This document shows positions 43,536-51,572 of a DNA stretch of 64,000 nt, piece after piece. Position 1 is the stretch's first letter, and each line of letters starts with the position of its first letter. The notes beneath the pieces are model-generated. The model was not told the origin of the DNA. It was given only the letters and a program-made list of their open reading frames with translations, and did no database searches. The position numbers and the translations under genes were made by a program. Source of the DNA: Streptomyces sp. NBC_00193. GTDB taxonomy: Bacteria > Actinomycetota > Actinomycetes > Streptomycetales > Streptomycetaceae. The stretch spans positions 3,100,001-3,164,000 of the forward strand of contig NZ_JAPEMM010000001.1 of the NCBI RefSeq assembly GCF_026342735.1, in the 5' to 3' direction.

Positions 43536-44591
43536 CTACCAGGGACGGGCGTCGGGCGTGGGCAGCGGGCGCAGCTTCGGCCAGCGTGCGAGGAGCCGGT
43601 CGGCCAGGTCGGAGCTGAGGCGGCCGACGGCGTGCAGGTGGTCGTGGTCGCGGGTCATGTCGGCGACCACGCCCAGGCGGTGGACGAGCCGCTCGCGGGC
43701 GGTGACGTACCCCCACTCGAAGTCCTCGTCGGGCACCCGGGCGAGCTGGTCGACCGTCCCGCGGTGGGCCCGCTCGACGAGCGCGTCGCCCTGGATCAGC
43801 CAGCCCGCGCACGCGTCGGCGAGGTCGCCCGGCACGTCCTTCCCGGTGAGGCCGCGCCAGGTGGACCGGTAGACGTCCTCGACCTCGGTCAGGGGGGCCG
43901 CGGTGACCGACAGGGCGCACCAGCAGGTGGGGAAGGCGATGCGGAAGTAGGCCAGTTCGACCAGGCCGTTGCCGAGCGAGGCCCGCTCGAAGTCGACGAA
44001 GCGGATGCCGTCGGCGGTGCGCAGGTCGTTCCCGGGGCAGGGGTCGCCGTGCAGGAGCGCGTGGTGCGGGGTCGGGTCCAGCCGGTCCAGGAGACCGGCG
44101 AGTTCGTCGGGGACCGTGGACGGTACGGGTACGTCGAGCGCCCGGGCCAGGGCGAGGAAGGACTCCGCGTCGCCGGCCGTGGGCCCCGACCAGACCGGCA
44201 GCGCGCCCGCGTCGGCGGGCCCGGTCAGGGCGTGCAGCCGGGCGAGCGACTCGGCGTACGCGGGCAGCCAGTCGCCCGTCTCGCCGAGGTCGGCCACGTA
44301 CTCCATGACGATCACCCGCGAGGCCGCGTCCGTGGCGAGCACCGCGGGAGCCACGGCGGGTCCGGAGCCCCGCCCCGCCAGGCGCAGCCCGGCGAGCTCC
44401 CGCGCGAAGCGGGTGTCCGCGTCGGCGTCCGCGTCCCCGACGCCGGTCATCTGCTTGACGATCACCGGCCGCCCGTCGGCGAGGCGCACCCACCACACCC
44501 GTGACCGCGGGCTGCTGTCCAGGAGCTTGGACTCCTCGGGGGTGCCCACGGTGGACATCAGTGCCTCGTTGAGCGGGACGCGGTTCGACAT
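43536..44591 (-). CDS. Aminoglycoside phosphotransferase-fold small-molecule kinase
   Basis: This 351-residue protein has the APH pattern. PVIVKQM supplies the ATP lysine, LLHGDPCPGNDL is the Brenner-type catalytic loop (HGD...N), and IRFVDFERASLGNGLVELAY is the metal-binding Asp motif. The substrate is unknown; APH-fold proteins also phosphorylate choline, homoserine or sugars, so resistance should not be assumed. It is 10 bp from the VOC gene and 25 bp from the DUF397 gene, all leftward. Confidence 0.85.
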   Translation of the reverse strand: MSNRVPLNEALMSTVGTPEESKLLDSSPRSRVWWVRLADGRPVIVKQMTGVGDADADADTRFARELAGLRLAGRGSGPAVAPAVLATDAASRVIVMEYVADLGETGDWLPAYAESLARLHALTGPADAGALPVWSGPTAGDAESFLALARALDVPVPSTVPDELAGLLDRLDPTPHHALLHGDPCPGNDLRTADGIRFVDFERASLGNGLVELAYFRIAFPTCWCALSVTAAPLTEVEDVYRSTWRGLTGKDVPGDLADACAGWLIQGDALVERAHRGTVDQLARVPDEDFEWGYVTARERLVHRLGVVADMTRDHDHLHAVGRLSSDLADRLLARWPKLRPLPTPDARPW

Positions 44592-44616
44592 GCGGACGAG
44601 CGTAGTCGCGGCTTGT

Positions 44617-44877
44617 CTAGGCGGTAAGGGTGGCTACGAAGACGGCCCAGGCGGGGGCGGCGAAGGTGAGATGGGGGCCGTTGGGGACCTTGGAGTCGCG
44701 GACGGGGACGATGTCGGGGTGGCCGTCGGCGACTTCGAGGCAGTCGCCGCCGTCGCCCGCGCTGTGGGTGGACTTGCGCCAGGTGGCCATCTCCAGGCAG
44801 TCGCCGCCGTCACCGCCGCTGTAGCTGGACTTGTGCCAGGTGGCAGTCGCGATGTCGTATTCAGGCCTGCTCGTCAT
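44617..44877 (-). CDS. DUF397 protein with duplicated core motif
   Basis: This 86-residue protein carries the DUF397 signature twice in tandem: TWHKSSYSGGDGGDCLE then TWRKSTHSAGDGGDCLE. It continues with VADGHPDIVPVRDSK and a C-terminal FAAPAWAVFVATL. Usual DUF397 proteins have one copy. They form pairs with XRE/DUF5753 regulators in Streptomyces (abaA/whiJ-like loci). Here the start overlaps the regulator stop by 17 bp, so the two are coupled. Confidence 0.9.
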   Translation of the reverse strand: MTSRPEYDIATATWHKSSYSGGDGGDCLEMATWRKSTHSAGDGGDCLEVADGHPDIVPVRDSKVPNGPHLTFAAPAWAVFVATLTA

Positions 44878-45700
44878 GTGCGTAATCCTCCGCCACGGAT
44901 TCGATCAAGGCCAGTGACTCGCGTGGTGCCAGCGCGCTGGCGGTGAGGAGATCGTAGGTCAGGAAGTGGCGTGCCACCGTGGCCGGATCGTCTAGTAGCA
45001 GCCCTGTTGTGTGGCCTGCGAGATAGGCGAGAGGGGGAGCGTCTTCGAACGACATCAGCTTGAGGGGACCGTCCATGGTCGCGTGGGCACCCGCGCTGAA
45101 CGGCAGCACCTGGACGATGATCCGGTGGGACCGGATCAGGTCCGCGAGGTGCCGCAGCGCCTCGGCCATCACGGACCGGCTGCCGATGACCCGACGCAGT
45201 ACCGCCTCGTCGAGCACGCACCACAACAACGGGGTTGTTGGGTCTGCGAGGAGGGCCGCGCGGGCCAGTCGGGCTTCGACGAGTGCGTCGATCGCCGCCT
45301 CCGTCGCCGTCGGCTGGTACGCGCGGAAGACGGCTCGGGCGTAGGCCTCCTTCTGGAGGAGGCCCGGGATCAGCAGGGGTGCGTACTCGCGGATGGCCTT
45401 CGCCAGGCCCTCGGCCTCGGCGGCCTCCGTGAAGTGGTCGGGGTACTTGAACTTCGTCACGGCTTGGCAGTTGCGGGTGAAGAAGTCGTCCGTGCCGAGG
45501 ATCTTGTCTATTTCGCGGCCCAGCTCCGGGGTCATCCGGCGGGTGCCCGCTTCGAGTTGACCGATGAAGGAGCCGCTGACGAAGAGGGGCTCGCCGAGTT
45601 TGTCCTGACTGAGGCCGGCCCTTTTGCGGGCGACGCGCAGTTCGGAGCCGAGCATGGTGCGGGGTGAGGAGAACGGGTCGACGTCTCCGGAATCGGGCAC
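44861..45700 (-). CDS. XRE-family regulator with DUF5753 domain (WhiJ/AbaA-ORFA-like)
   Basis: This 279-residue protein has an N-terminal helix-turn-helix (LGSELRVARKRAGLSQDKLGEPLFVSGSFIGQLEAGTRRMTPELGREID, about 15-65). The DUF5753 domain follows (IREYAPLLIPGLLQKEAYARAVFRAYQP, VEARLARAALL, LIRSHRIIVQVLPFSAGAHATMDGPLKLMSF). The GTG at 45700 follows AGGGGAG with good spacing, so the longer open frame upstream is not used. With the overlapping DUF397 gene it forms one of the many developmental or antibiotic-control pairs of streptomycetes. Confidence 0.93.
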   Translation of the reverse strand: MPDSGDVDPFSSPRTMLGSELRVARKRAGLSQDKLGEPLFVSGSFIGQLEAGTRRMTPELGREIDKILGTDDFFTRNCQAVTKFKYPDHFTEAAEAEGLAKAIREYAPLLIPGLLQKEAYARAVFRAYQPTATEAAIDALVEARLARAALLADPTTPLLWCVLDEAVLRRVIGSRSVMAEALRHLADLIRSHRIIVQVLPFSAGAHATMDGPLKLMSFEDAPPLAYLAGHTTGLLLDDPATVARHFLTYDLLTASALAPRESLALIESVAEDYAHDEQA

Positions 45701-45813
45701 GGCAACTCCCCTGACAACAGGTTCGGTTGTTGGAGTGTGACCCTTGAAGGCTAGCCAGCCCGTCGCCACGCTGAGTACTGAACGCGATTACTCAGAGCGA
45801 AAGGTGACATGTC

Positions 45814-46032
45814 ATGGTGCTCACGCCCATGGAGCGGATGCTGGCGGCCGAGGAGGCCGTGGGGCAGTTGAGGGCCGCGCTGACGGACGTCGGGGTGGTG
45901 TTCCCCTCGCTCGGGGTGGACGGGGTGTCCGCGGCGGGGTCGTACGGGCTGCCGCTGGTCGACCTGGGGCGCTGCAACCTGGACACCGCGCTACGGCTGG
46001 CCGCCGTACTGCACGAGCGGGCCCACCCCTGA
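45814..46032 (+). CDS. Small conserved-looking protein next to XRE/DUF397 pair
   Basis: This 72-residue protein reads MVLTPMERMLAAEEAVGQLRAALTDVGVVFPSLGVDGVSAAG and ends NLDTALRLAAVLHERAHP. It has a good RBS (AAAGGTGAC) and is divergent from the XRE gene, where many such loci carry a small gene. I do not know the family. Its 3' end overlaps the end of the convergent YczE-like gene by 42 bp. Confidence 0.7.
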   Translation: MVLTPMERMLAAEEAVGQLRAALTDVGVVFPSLGVDGVSAAGSYGLPLVDLGRCNLDTALRLAAVLHERAHP

Positions 46033-46689
46033 GGGTTCGCCGAGGCGGACGGTCAGGCGCGGCAGGAACCAGCCGACCAGGGGGCCCGTACCGAGGGCGA
46101 CCAGCACGGTGCCGAGGCCGAGGGTGCCGCCGAGGAGCCAGCCGAGGCCGGCCACGGACACCTCGATGCCGGTGCGCACCGCCGCGACGGGCAGCCGGGT
46201 GAGCCGGACGAGGCCGGTCATGATGCCGTCGCGCGGGCCCGAGCCGTACTGCGCGCCGAGGTAGAGCGCGTCGAAGAAGCCGAGGGCGACCAGGCCGAGG
46301 GCGAGGTACGCGAGCGCGGCGGCGGTTCCCCCGGGGGAGGGGAGTACGGCGGCGGTGGCGTCGGCGGCGAAGCCCACGATCGCGACGTTGAGGACGGTGC
46401 CGAGTCCGGGGAGCTCGCGCAGCGGGATCCATGCGAGGAGCACCAGGAGCGAGATCAGGTTGGTGGCCCAGCCGAAGGAGATGCCGAGGGTCTTCGCCGT
46501 GCCGTCGGTGAGCACGCTCCAGCTGGCCGTGCCGAGGCCGGACTCGACGAGCACCATGACGGCGGCACCGTAGCCGGTCAGGCCGAGCAGGAGCTGGGGG
46601 ACGCGGCGGGCGGTGCGGCCCGCACGGAGCTGGGCGAAGGCGTTCATGCGGGGCGGGTGGGCGACGGGTGCGGGAGCGGGGTGGGGCAT
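45991..46689 (-). CDS. YczE/YyaS/YitT-family membrane protein
   Basis: This 232-residue protein has about five helices: RRVPQLLLGLTGYGAAVMVLVESGLGTASWSVL, ISFGWATNLISLLVLLAWIPL, GTVLNVAIVGFAAD, LAYLALGLVALGFFDALYLGAQYGSGPRDGIMTGL, and GWLLGGTLGLGTVLVALGTGPLVGWFLPRL. The GSGPRDGIM motif is typical of the YczE group. An ATG at 46647 is a shorter start. It diverges from a MocR gene, as yczE and ycxD are neighbours in Bacillus. Function is unknown. Confidence 0.85.
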   Translation of the reverse strand: MPHPAPAPVAHPPRMNAFAQLRAGRTARRVPQLLLGLTGYGAAVMVLVESGLGTASWSVLTDGTAKTLGISFGWATNLISLLVLLAWIPLRELPGLGTVLNVAIVGFAADATAAVLPSPGGTAAALAYLALGLVALGFFDALYLGAQYGSGPRDGIMTGLVRLTRLPVAAVRTGIEVSVAGLGWLLGGTLGLGTVLVALGTGPLVGWFLPRLTVRLGEPSGVGPLVQYGGQP

Positions 46690-46725
46690 GGGCTCAGGCT
46701 CGCCGCTGTCTGGACCCTGATTCCA

Positions 46726-46745
46726 TAGCCAGATTGCGTAGCCTG
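46726..46745. promoter_or_regulatory. Candidate MocR operator (direct repeat)
   Basis: TAGCCAG and TAGCCTG are spaced 13 bp start to start in the 61-bp gap between the YczE-like gene and the MocR gene. MocR proteins often bind direct repeats. Confidence 0.35.
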
Positions 46746-46750
46746 GTCCG

Positions 46751-48157
46751 ATGAAGATCAGCGCGCACGCCGTCGGACGCATGCTGGGGACCTGGCAGGA
46801 GGGGCCCGGGCCCGCGCACCAGCGGCTCTCCGACCGGCTGCGGCTGTTGATCCTGGACGGGCGGCTCTGCCTCGGGGCGGCGCTGCCGGGCGAACGCGAC
46901 CTGGCCGGCGCGCTCGGTACGAGCAGGACCACGGTCGGGGCCGCGTACCGCACGCTGGTGGAGCACGGCTACCTGGGGACGAGGGAGCGCGCGCGGGCGA
47001 CCGTACGGCTCCCGCACGGGGACGCACCCGCCGGGCGGCGGGCCGGTGGGGCGGACGCGGAGACCATCGACCTGTCCTTCGCCGCTCCGCCCGCACCTCC
47101 CGAGGTCCTCCACGCCGCCTTCGCGACGGCCCTGGAGCGGCTGCCGCTCCACTTCGAACGGCACGGGTACGACCGGTACGGCACCGCGGAGCTGCGCGAG
47201 GCGGTCGCCGGGTGGTACGGGCGCAGGGGGCTGCCGACCTCGCCCGATCACGTCATGATCACCAGTGGTGCGCAGCACGCGATCGGTCTGCTGGTGCGCA
47301 CGCTGCTGGCGCCGCGGGACAAGGTGGTGTTCGACCACCCCACCTATCCGCACGCGATCAGGGCGTTCACCGATGCCCGCGCCCGGCTCCTGCCGGTGGC
47401 GGTGGGCCCGTCGGGCTGGGACGTGCCGCAGCTGCGCGCGGCGGCGCGGTCGGCGCAACTGGCTTACCTCATCCCGGACTTCCACAACCCGACCGGGATG
47501 TACATGCCCGCGGACGTGCGCCGGAGCCTGCGGCCGGCCTGCCCCACGATCATCGACGAGACCCTGGCCGACCTGGGGCTGGAGGCGACGGCCGAGGGTT
47601 CCGAGGTGCCCTTCGCGGCCCACCACCCCACCGCCGTCAGCATCGGCTCGGTGTCCAAGAGCATCTGGGGCGGCCTGCGCATCGGCTGGATCCGTGCCGT
47701 GCCCGCGCTGCTGGAGCGGGTGGCGGCGGCCCGCCCGGCGACGGATCTCGGCACCCCGGTGGTGGAACAGCTGGCCACGGCCGTGCTCCTGAACGCCGGT
47801 CGGACCAGGCGGCCCGAGGCGCTGCGCCAACTGAGGGCGCAGCAGGACGCCTTGCTGGGGGCGCTGGCCGAGCACCTCCCGGAGGTGCACGCGCCGCGGG
47901 CGGCCGGGGGCGTGACGCTCTGGGCGCGGTTCCCGGAGCCGGTCGGTTCGCGGCTGGCGGCGATCGCGCCGGACCACGGGGTGACGATCGCGGCGGGGCC
48001 GCAGTTCGGGGTCGGCGGCGCCTTCGAACGCCACGTCCGGCTGCCGTACACGCTCCCGCCGCCCCGGCTCGCCGAGGCCGTCCGCCGCCTGGCCGCCGCC
48101 CACCGGGCCCTCACGGCGGGCGGCACCGGGATCCACACCCCGGCCCCCGTGGCCTGA
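46751..48157 (+). CDS. MocR-type regulator (GntR HTH fused to aminotransferase fold)
   Basis: This 468-residue fusion has an N-terminal winged helix (HQRLSDRLRLLILDGRLCLGAALPGERDLAGALGTSRTTVGAAYRTLVEHGYL, about 22-77). A fold-I aminotransferase-like domain follows (about 105-460). The PLP lysine is in SIGSVSKSIWGGLRIGWI, and YLIPDFHNPTGMYM and IIDETLADLGL fit the cofactor site. MocR proteins sense PLP or an amino-compound adduct. The divergent YczE-like gene is the likely target. Confidence 0.93.
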   Translation: MKISAHAVGRMLGTWQEGPGPAHQRLSDRLRLLILDGRLCLGAALPGERDLAGALGTSRTTVGAAYRTLVEHGYLGTRERARATVRLPHGDAPAGRRAGGADAETIDLSFAAPPAPPEVLHAAFATALERLPLHFERHGYDRYGTAELREAVAGWYGRRGLPTSPDHVMITSGAQHAIGLLVRTLLAPRDKVVFDHPTYPHAIRAFTDARARLLPVAVGPSGWDVPQLRAAARSAQLAYLIPDFHNPTGMYMPADVRRSLRPACPTIIDETLADLGLEATAEGSEVPFAAHHPTAVSIGSVSKSIWGGLRIGWIRAVPALLERVAAARPATDLGTPVVEQLATAVLLNAGRTRRPEALRQLRAQQDALLGALAEHLPEVHAPRAAGGVTLWARFPEPVGSRLAAIAPDHGVTIAAGPQFGVGGAFERHVRLPYTLPPPRLAEAVRRLAAAHRALTAGGTGIHTPAPVA

Positions 48158-48186
48158 GCGCGGTGGGCCCGTTGGGCCGAGGCGGT

Positions 48187-48216
48187 GGCCGTTCCCGGCC
48201 GTTCGGGGGAACGGCC
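48187..48216 (+). terminator. Hairpin after MocR gene
   Basis: GGCCGTTCC pairs with GGAACGGCC around a GC-rich loop, 29 bp downstream of the stop. Confidence 0.65.
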
Positions 48217-48285
48217 GCGATCCGGTCCGCCCCTTCTGTTGCCCGGCGTGGGCATCGTCGACGAAACGAGAAGAAGGTGGACGCG

Positions 48286-48624
48286 ATGCCGCTGTATTTG
48301 TCGAGGTTCAGCTACACGCCGGAGACCTGGGCGAGGCTGATGGCCCGCCCCGAGGACCGTGCGCAGGCCGCCCGGTCGTACATCGAGTCCGTCGGCGGGA
48401 AGCTGCACGGCTTCTGGTACGCCTTCGGAGCCCACGACGGCTACAACCTCTGGGAGGCCCCGGACGACGTGTCCATGGCGGCGGTGGCCCTGGCGATCAG
48501 CGGGGGAGGCGCGCTGAGCTCGTTCGAGACGACGGTCCTCCTGAGCGTCGAGGACACGCTGGACGCCCTGCGCAAGGCCGAGCAGATCCGGTACCGGCCT
48601 CCGGGCGCGTCCGACGCCCCGTGA
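48286..48624 (+). CDS. GYD-domain protein
   Basis: This 112-residue protein has the GYD ferredoxin-like pattern: PLYLSRFSYTPETWARLMARPEDR, AARSYIESVGGKLHGFWYAFGAHDGYNLWEAPDDVSMAAVALAISGGGALSSFETTVLLSVEDTLDALRKA. The namesake motif appears as HDGYN. Proteins of this family are widespread and unassigned. The ATG at 48286 follows AGAAGAAGG. Confidence 0.88.
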   Translation: MPLYLSRFSYTPETWARLMARPEDRAQAARSYIESVGGKLHGFWYAFGAHDGYNLWEAPDDVSMAAVALAISGGGALSSFETTVLLSVEDTLDALRKAEQIRYRPPGASDAP

Positions 48625-48682
48625 AGCCGGCATCCCTAGGCCTGTGGACTTTCACGGCACCGAGGAGAGGTCCCGCAGGGGA

Positions 48683-48955
48683 TCACTCCGAGTTCCGTCC
48701 CTCTTCCGTATCGGCCGATCGCGCTTCCCGTACGCGTGCGAGGTATTCGGCCTTATCCCTGATTTCCTCCGGGGTGATCGGGCCGTGCTCCTCCTCGGCT
48801 GAGGCGATGAGCTCGGCGAGGTTGTCCCGTTCGATCTGGCGGGCCACGGCGGCGGTCACGTAGGCGGAGAGGCCTGAAGGGCCGCTGCGGGCGCGAGCGG
48901 CCTCGGCGATGTCTCGGGGCATCGAGATCGAGTATTTCTGGGTCGGCTCGCTCAT
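48683..48955 (-). CDS. Ribbon-helix-helix (antitoxin-like) protein without visible toxin
   Basis: This 90-residue protein starts MSEPTQKYSISMPRDIAEAARARSGPSGLSAYVTAAVARQIERDNL, the strand-helix-helix of CopG/RHH DNA-binding antitoxins. A charged tail follows (LIASAEEEHGPITPEEIRDKAEYLARVREA). No PIN or ParE-like toxin gene lies next to it; the neighbours are a GYD protein and an acetyltransferase. An upstream in-frame ATG (49015) would add an unconserved stretch. Confidence 0.78.
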   Translation of the reverse strand: MSEPTQKYSISMPRDIAEAARARSGPSGLSAYVTAAVARQIERDNLAELIASAEEEHGPITPEEIRDKAEYLARVREARSADTEEGRNSE

Positions 48956-49093
48956 GCCGCCCGGGCCGCTTGCGATGGCACCGCCGTGTTCGGGGTGCGA
49001 GGCGAAGAGGTTCATGTGCATAGGTTGGCGGCATATGCGCATCCCGAGGAGGGGGCATGCCCGGGTTCGCTCGATGGGGTGACACCCCCGTCC

Positions 49094-49699
49094 TCAGTCC
49101 GTGCTCAGGCGGGCGTGGAGGTGTTCGTCGTGCCAGCCGTCCGTGTGGAGGAGGGCGCCGCGCATGGTGCCCTCCAGGGGGTAGCCGGATTTCAGGGCGA
49201 CGCGGCAGGAGGCCGGGTTGGCCGTGGAGTGGGTGATGCGCAGGCGGTGCAGGCCGAGGTCCCCGAAGGCCCAGCGGGTCAGGACGGCCAGGCCTTCGGT
49301 GGTGGCTCCGGCGCCGCGGCCGGCGGGGAGCAGCCAGTACACGAACTCCCCGCTGCCGCCGCGCAGGTCGAGGTCGGCGAGGCCGATCAGGCCGACCGCG
49401 CAGCCTCCGTCCGAGGGGGCGAGGGCCCAGACCGCCGAGCGTTCCGCGTGCCAGCGTTCGCGCCAGCGGGCGATGCGGGTGACGGCCCGCGCTTCGGTGA
49501 GGGGGTCGGGGCGGTTCCAGTGGCGGATGTCCGGATCGGCGTACGCGGCCACGAGCGCGGGGGCGTCGTAGGGCTCCCAGGGGCGCAGGTGCAGCCCGCA
49601 GGGCAGGGCGTACGAGGGCTGGTCGAGCGCGGCCATCCGGCCCGGCGGAACCACGGGCGGTATGGGGGCGATCGGCTGCTCGGCCGGCACGTTGGTCAT
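49094..49699 (-). CDS. RimJ/RimL-like GNAT acetyltransferase
   Basis: This 201-residue protein has the RimJ/L pattern LHLRPWEPYDAPALVAAYADPDIRHWNR, VWALAPSDGGCAVGLIGLADLDLRGGSGEFVYWLLPAGRGAGATTEGLAVLTRWAFGDLGLHRLRITHSTANPASCRVALKSGY. GRGAGA is the acetyl-CoA loop. Members acetylate protein N-termini or small molecules; the substrate is unknown. It starts 8 bp after the stop of the hypothetical gene at 49707-50138. Confidence 0.88.
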   Translation of the reverse strand: MTNVPAEQPIAPIPPVVPPGRMAALDQPSYALPCGLHLRPWEPYDAPALVAAYADPDIRHWNRPDPLTEARAVTRIARWRERWHAERSAVWALAPSDGGCAVGLIGLADLDLRGGSGEFVYWLLPAGRGAGATTEGLAVLTRWAFGDLGLHRLRITHSTANPASCRVALKSGYPLEGTMRGALLHTDGWHDEHLHARLSTD

Positions 49700-49706
49700 C
49701 GGGTCA

Positions 49707-50138
49707 TCATCGCTCCATGGCGGAAGGCAGGGGCGCCCGCGCCTGGGCGCACGGGTCCGTGGCGCGGAAGCGGGCGAGGAGTTCGCGGCCCTGGGAGGAC
49801 TCGGGGTCGAAGAACTGCTGGTCCGGGCAGCGTGTGACGGACGGGCCGTGGAGGCGGGCCTCGTGGCAGCTGAAGCAGAACTGGACTTCGTACAGCGGGA
49901 GATCGAGGTCGTCCCCGTATGCGCGTACCGCCCAGCCCGGATGGAATCCGCAGCGGTGCTGCGTGCTGCCCGGCAGCGCGGCGATCAACGCGAAGGCCGT
50001 CTCCGCCTCGGCCCGGGGCCACAGGGCGACGGGGTCGCCCGTGAACGGGTGGCCGGGGCGCGACGGCGGCGTGGCGAGGCGTACCACCTCGACCAGTGCG
50101 GTGGCGGTGACGGCTTCGGCGGGGAGCTGCATGTCCAC
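49707..50138 (-). CDS. Conserved hypothetical protein with CxxC-like FCFSCHEAR motif
   Basis: This 143-residue protein reads AFALIAALPGSTQHRCGFHPGWAVRAYG, YEVQFCFSCHEARLHGP and CPDQQFFDPESSQGRELLARFRA. The Cys and His residues suggest a small metal or redox site. I know no family. It lies directly upstream of the acetyltransferase gene on the same strand, so the two are probably co-transcribed. Confidence 0.75.
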   Translation of the reverse strand: MDMQLPAEAVTATALVEVVRLATPPSRPGHPFTGDPVALWPRAEAETAFALIAALPGSTQHRCGFHPGWAVRAYGDDLDLPLYEVQFCFSCHEARLHGPSVTRCPDQQFFDPESSQGRELLARFRATDPCAQARAPLPSAMER

Positions 50139-50200
50139 AGTCTCCCCGCCGGTGTCTTCGCCGGTCGGCCGCTCGGTCGGTCGATCAGCTTGTCGGCCGG

Positions 50201-50299
50201 TCAGGCCAGGGCCGGTTCCTTCTCGGATTCGGGCTCGGGCTTCGGCTTGTCGGCCTGCGCCGGCTCCGCGTCCGGGCCGGTGTTGAACTCGGTCAGCAT
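50201..50299 (-). pseudogene. C-terminal end of a gene interrupted beside the recombinase module
   Basis: Read leftward, KKVQLTHQMLTEFNTGPDAEP and a charged Pro/Glu/Lys tail (ADKPKPEPESEKEPALA) look like a real protein end. Upstream of about base 50320 the frame becomes anti-sense to the recombinase gene. Either a 32-residue peptide starts at MLTEF or, more likely, the 5' part was lost when the element came in. Confidence 0.4.
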
Positions 50300-50369
50300 C
50301 TGGTGTGTTAACTGCACCTTCTTTGGCTCGTTGGGTAGGGCGATGTTTCCCCGCTCAAGGAGAGCCCGC

Positions 50370-51572
50370 GTGAATCCCAACCTGCACCACGACTTGATCG
50401 AAGGCCGCGCCGATGTGCCTCGCCTCGGGTCGGTGGCCAAACTGGAGACCCAGCACCCTCCGTACGCCGTCCTCACCGCGTCCGGGGACGTGGTCGAGCC
50501 CGTGCTTTCGTACCTCCGCGATCTGGCGCTCAGCGACAACAGCCCGCTGACTGGCCGCAGCTACGCACATGACTTGCTGCGCTGGTTCCGGCTGCTGTGG
50601 TTCCTCGATCTGCCGTGGGACAGGGCGTCCGAGGCGGAGGCCGCCGCGCTCGTGGGCTGGCTCCGTACGGCACCCAACCCGCAGCGCCGCCGGAGCAACC
50701 CGGAAGCGCCTCCGCCGGGATCCGTGAACCCGCGCACGGGCAAGCGGTACCTCCAGGCCGGCTATGCGCCGAGCACGATCAACCACGCCCTGACCGTGGT
50801 TAGTAGCTTCTACGCCTACCACCGTCACTACGGGCGCGGCCCGCTGACCAACCCCGTTCCGGAGTCGCTCGCGCGCCGGCGGGCGCTGGCTCACCGAAGC
50901 CCGTCCGAGTCGCCGCAGCCGTTCCGGCGGGCACGGCTCCGGCAGCGCGTGCCGAGGACCGACCCGAGGGCCATTCCCGACGCCATGTGGGGCGAGTTCT
51001 TCGAGGCCATGACCCACGACCGGGACCGAGCCGCTGTCCTGCTCTACGTCTCCAGTGGAGCCCGCGCCGAAGAGCTGCTGGGGGTCACCCCAGCCGACAT
51101 CGACTGGTCGGGACAGGTCTTCCACGTGATCTCCAAGGGGACCAAGGACCGGGAGCCCGTACCCGTCAGCCCGCAGGCCTTGATCGTGCTCGCGGCCTAC
51201 CTCGACTCCAGCGGTCTGCCCGCCGCCCACGAGCCCGTGCTGCGGACGCGCCGAGGCCCTGACAAGCCGCTGAGCTACTGGGCGATGCGCCGGGTCATCC
51301 AGCGGGCCAACGTCAAGATCGATACGAACTGGACGCTGCACGATCTCCGCCACACGGCGGCCAGCCGCATGGCCAACGACCCCAACCTGACCCTGACCGA
51401 GGTCCGGGCGATCCTCCGGCACTCCGACCTGGCCACCACGGGCCGCTACCTCAACGCCCGCGTCGAGGACCTCTTCGACGCCCTGCAAGAGCACTACAAC
51501 CGGCCAAAGGTCGTTCGCAGCATCGCGCCCGGCTACGACTCGGACGACTTCGCGGCGGTGTTCGGTGCCTAA
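50370..51572 (+). CDS. Tyrosine recombinase (TnpA/XerC-like)
   Basis: This 400-residue recombinase starts at a GTG after CAAGGAG. An N-terminal core-binding domain (SYLRDLALSDNSPLTGRSYAHDLLRWFRLLWF) precedes the catalytic domain. The catalytic residues are Arg232 (SSGARAEELLGV), the Lys of KGTKDRE, His324 and Arg327 (LHDLRHTAASRM), His351 (LRHSDLATTG) and nucleophile Tyr360 (GRYL). The set is complete, so it should be active. Its stop overlaps the next recombinase start by 8 bp, so the two are made together. Confidence 0.93.
   Translation: MNPNLHHDLIEGRADVPRLGSVAKLETQHPPYAVLTASGDVVEPVLSYLRDLALSDNSPLTGRSYAHDLLRWFRLLWFLDLPWDRASEAEAAALVGWLRTAPNPQRRRSNPEAPPPGSVNPRTGKRYLQAGYAPSTINHALTVVSSFYAYHRHYGRGPLTNPVPESLARRRALAHRSPSESPQPFRRARLRQRVPRTDPRAIPDAMWGEFFEAMTHDRDRAAVLLYVSSGARAEELLGVTPADIDWSGQVFHVISKGTKDREPVPVSPQALIVLAAYLDSSGLPAAHEPVLRTRRGPDKPLSYWAMRRVIQRANVKIDTNWTLHDLRHTAASRMANDPNLTLTEVRAILRHSDLATTGRYLNARVEDLFDALQEHYNRPKVVRSIAPGYDSDDFAAVFGA

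Noticed and set aside
45701..45769. A longer N-terminus for the XRE regulator
   Set aside because: The GTG at 45700 has AGGGGAG upstream and leads directly to the HTH; the extra residues are not typical.
49662..50369. Extension of the first recombinase far upstream
   Set aside because: The extension is antisense to a hypothetical gene; the GTG at 50370 has an AAGGAG site at good spacing and gives normal recombinase length.
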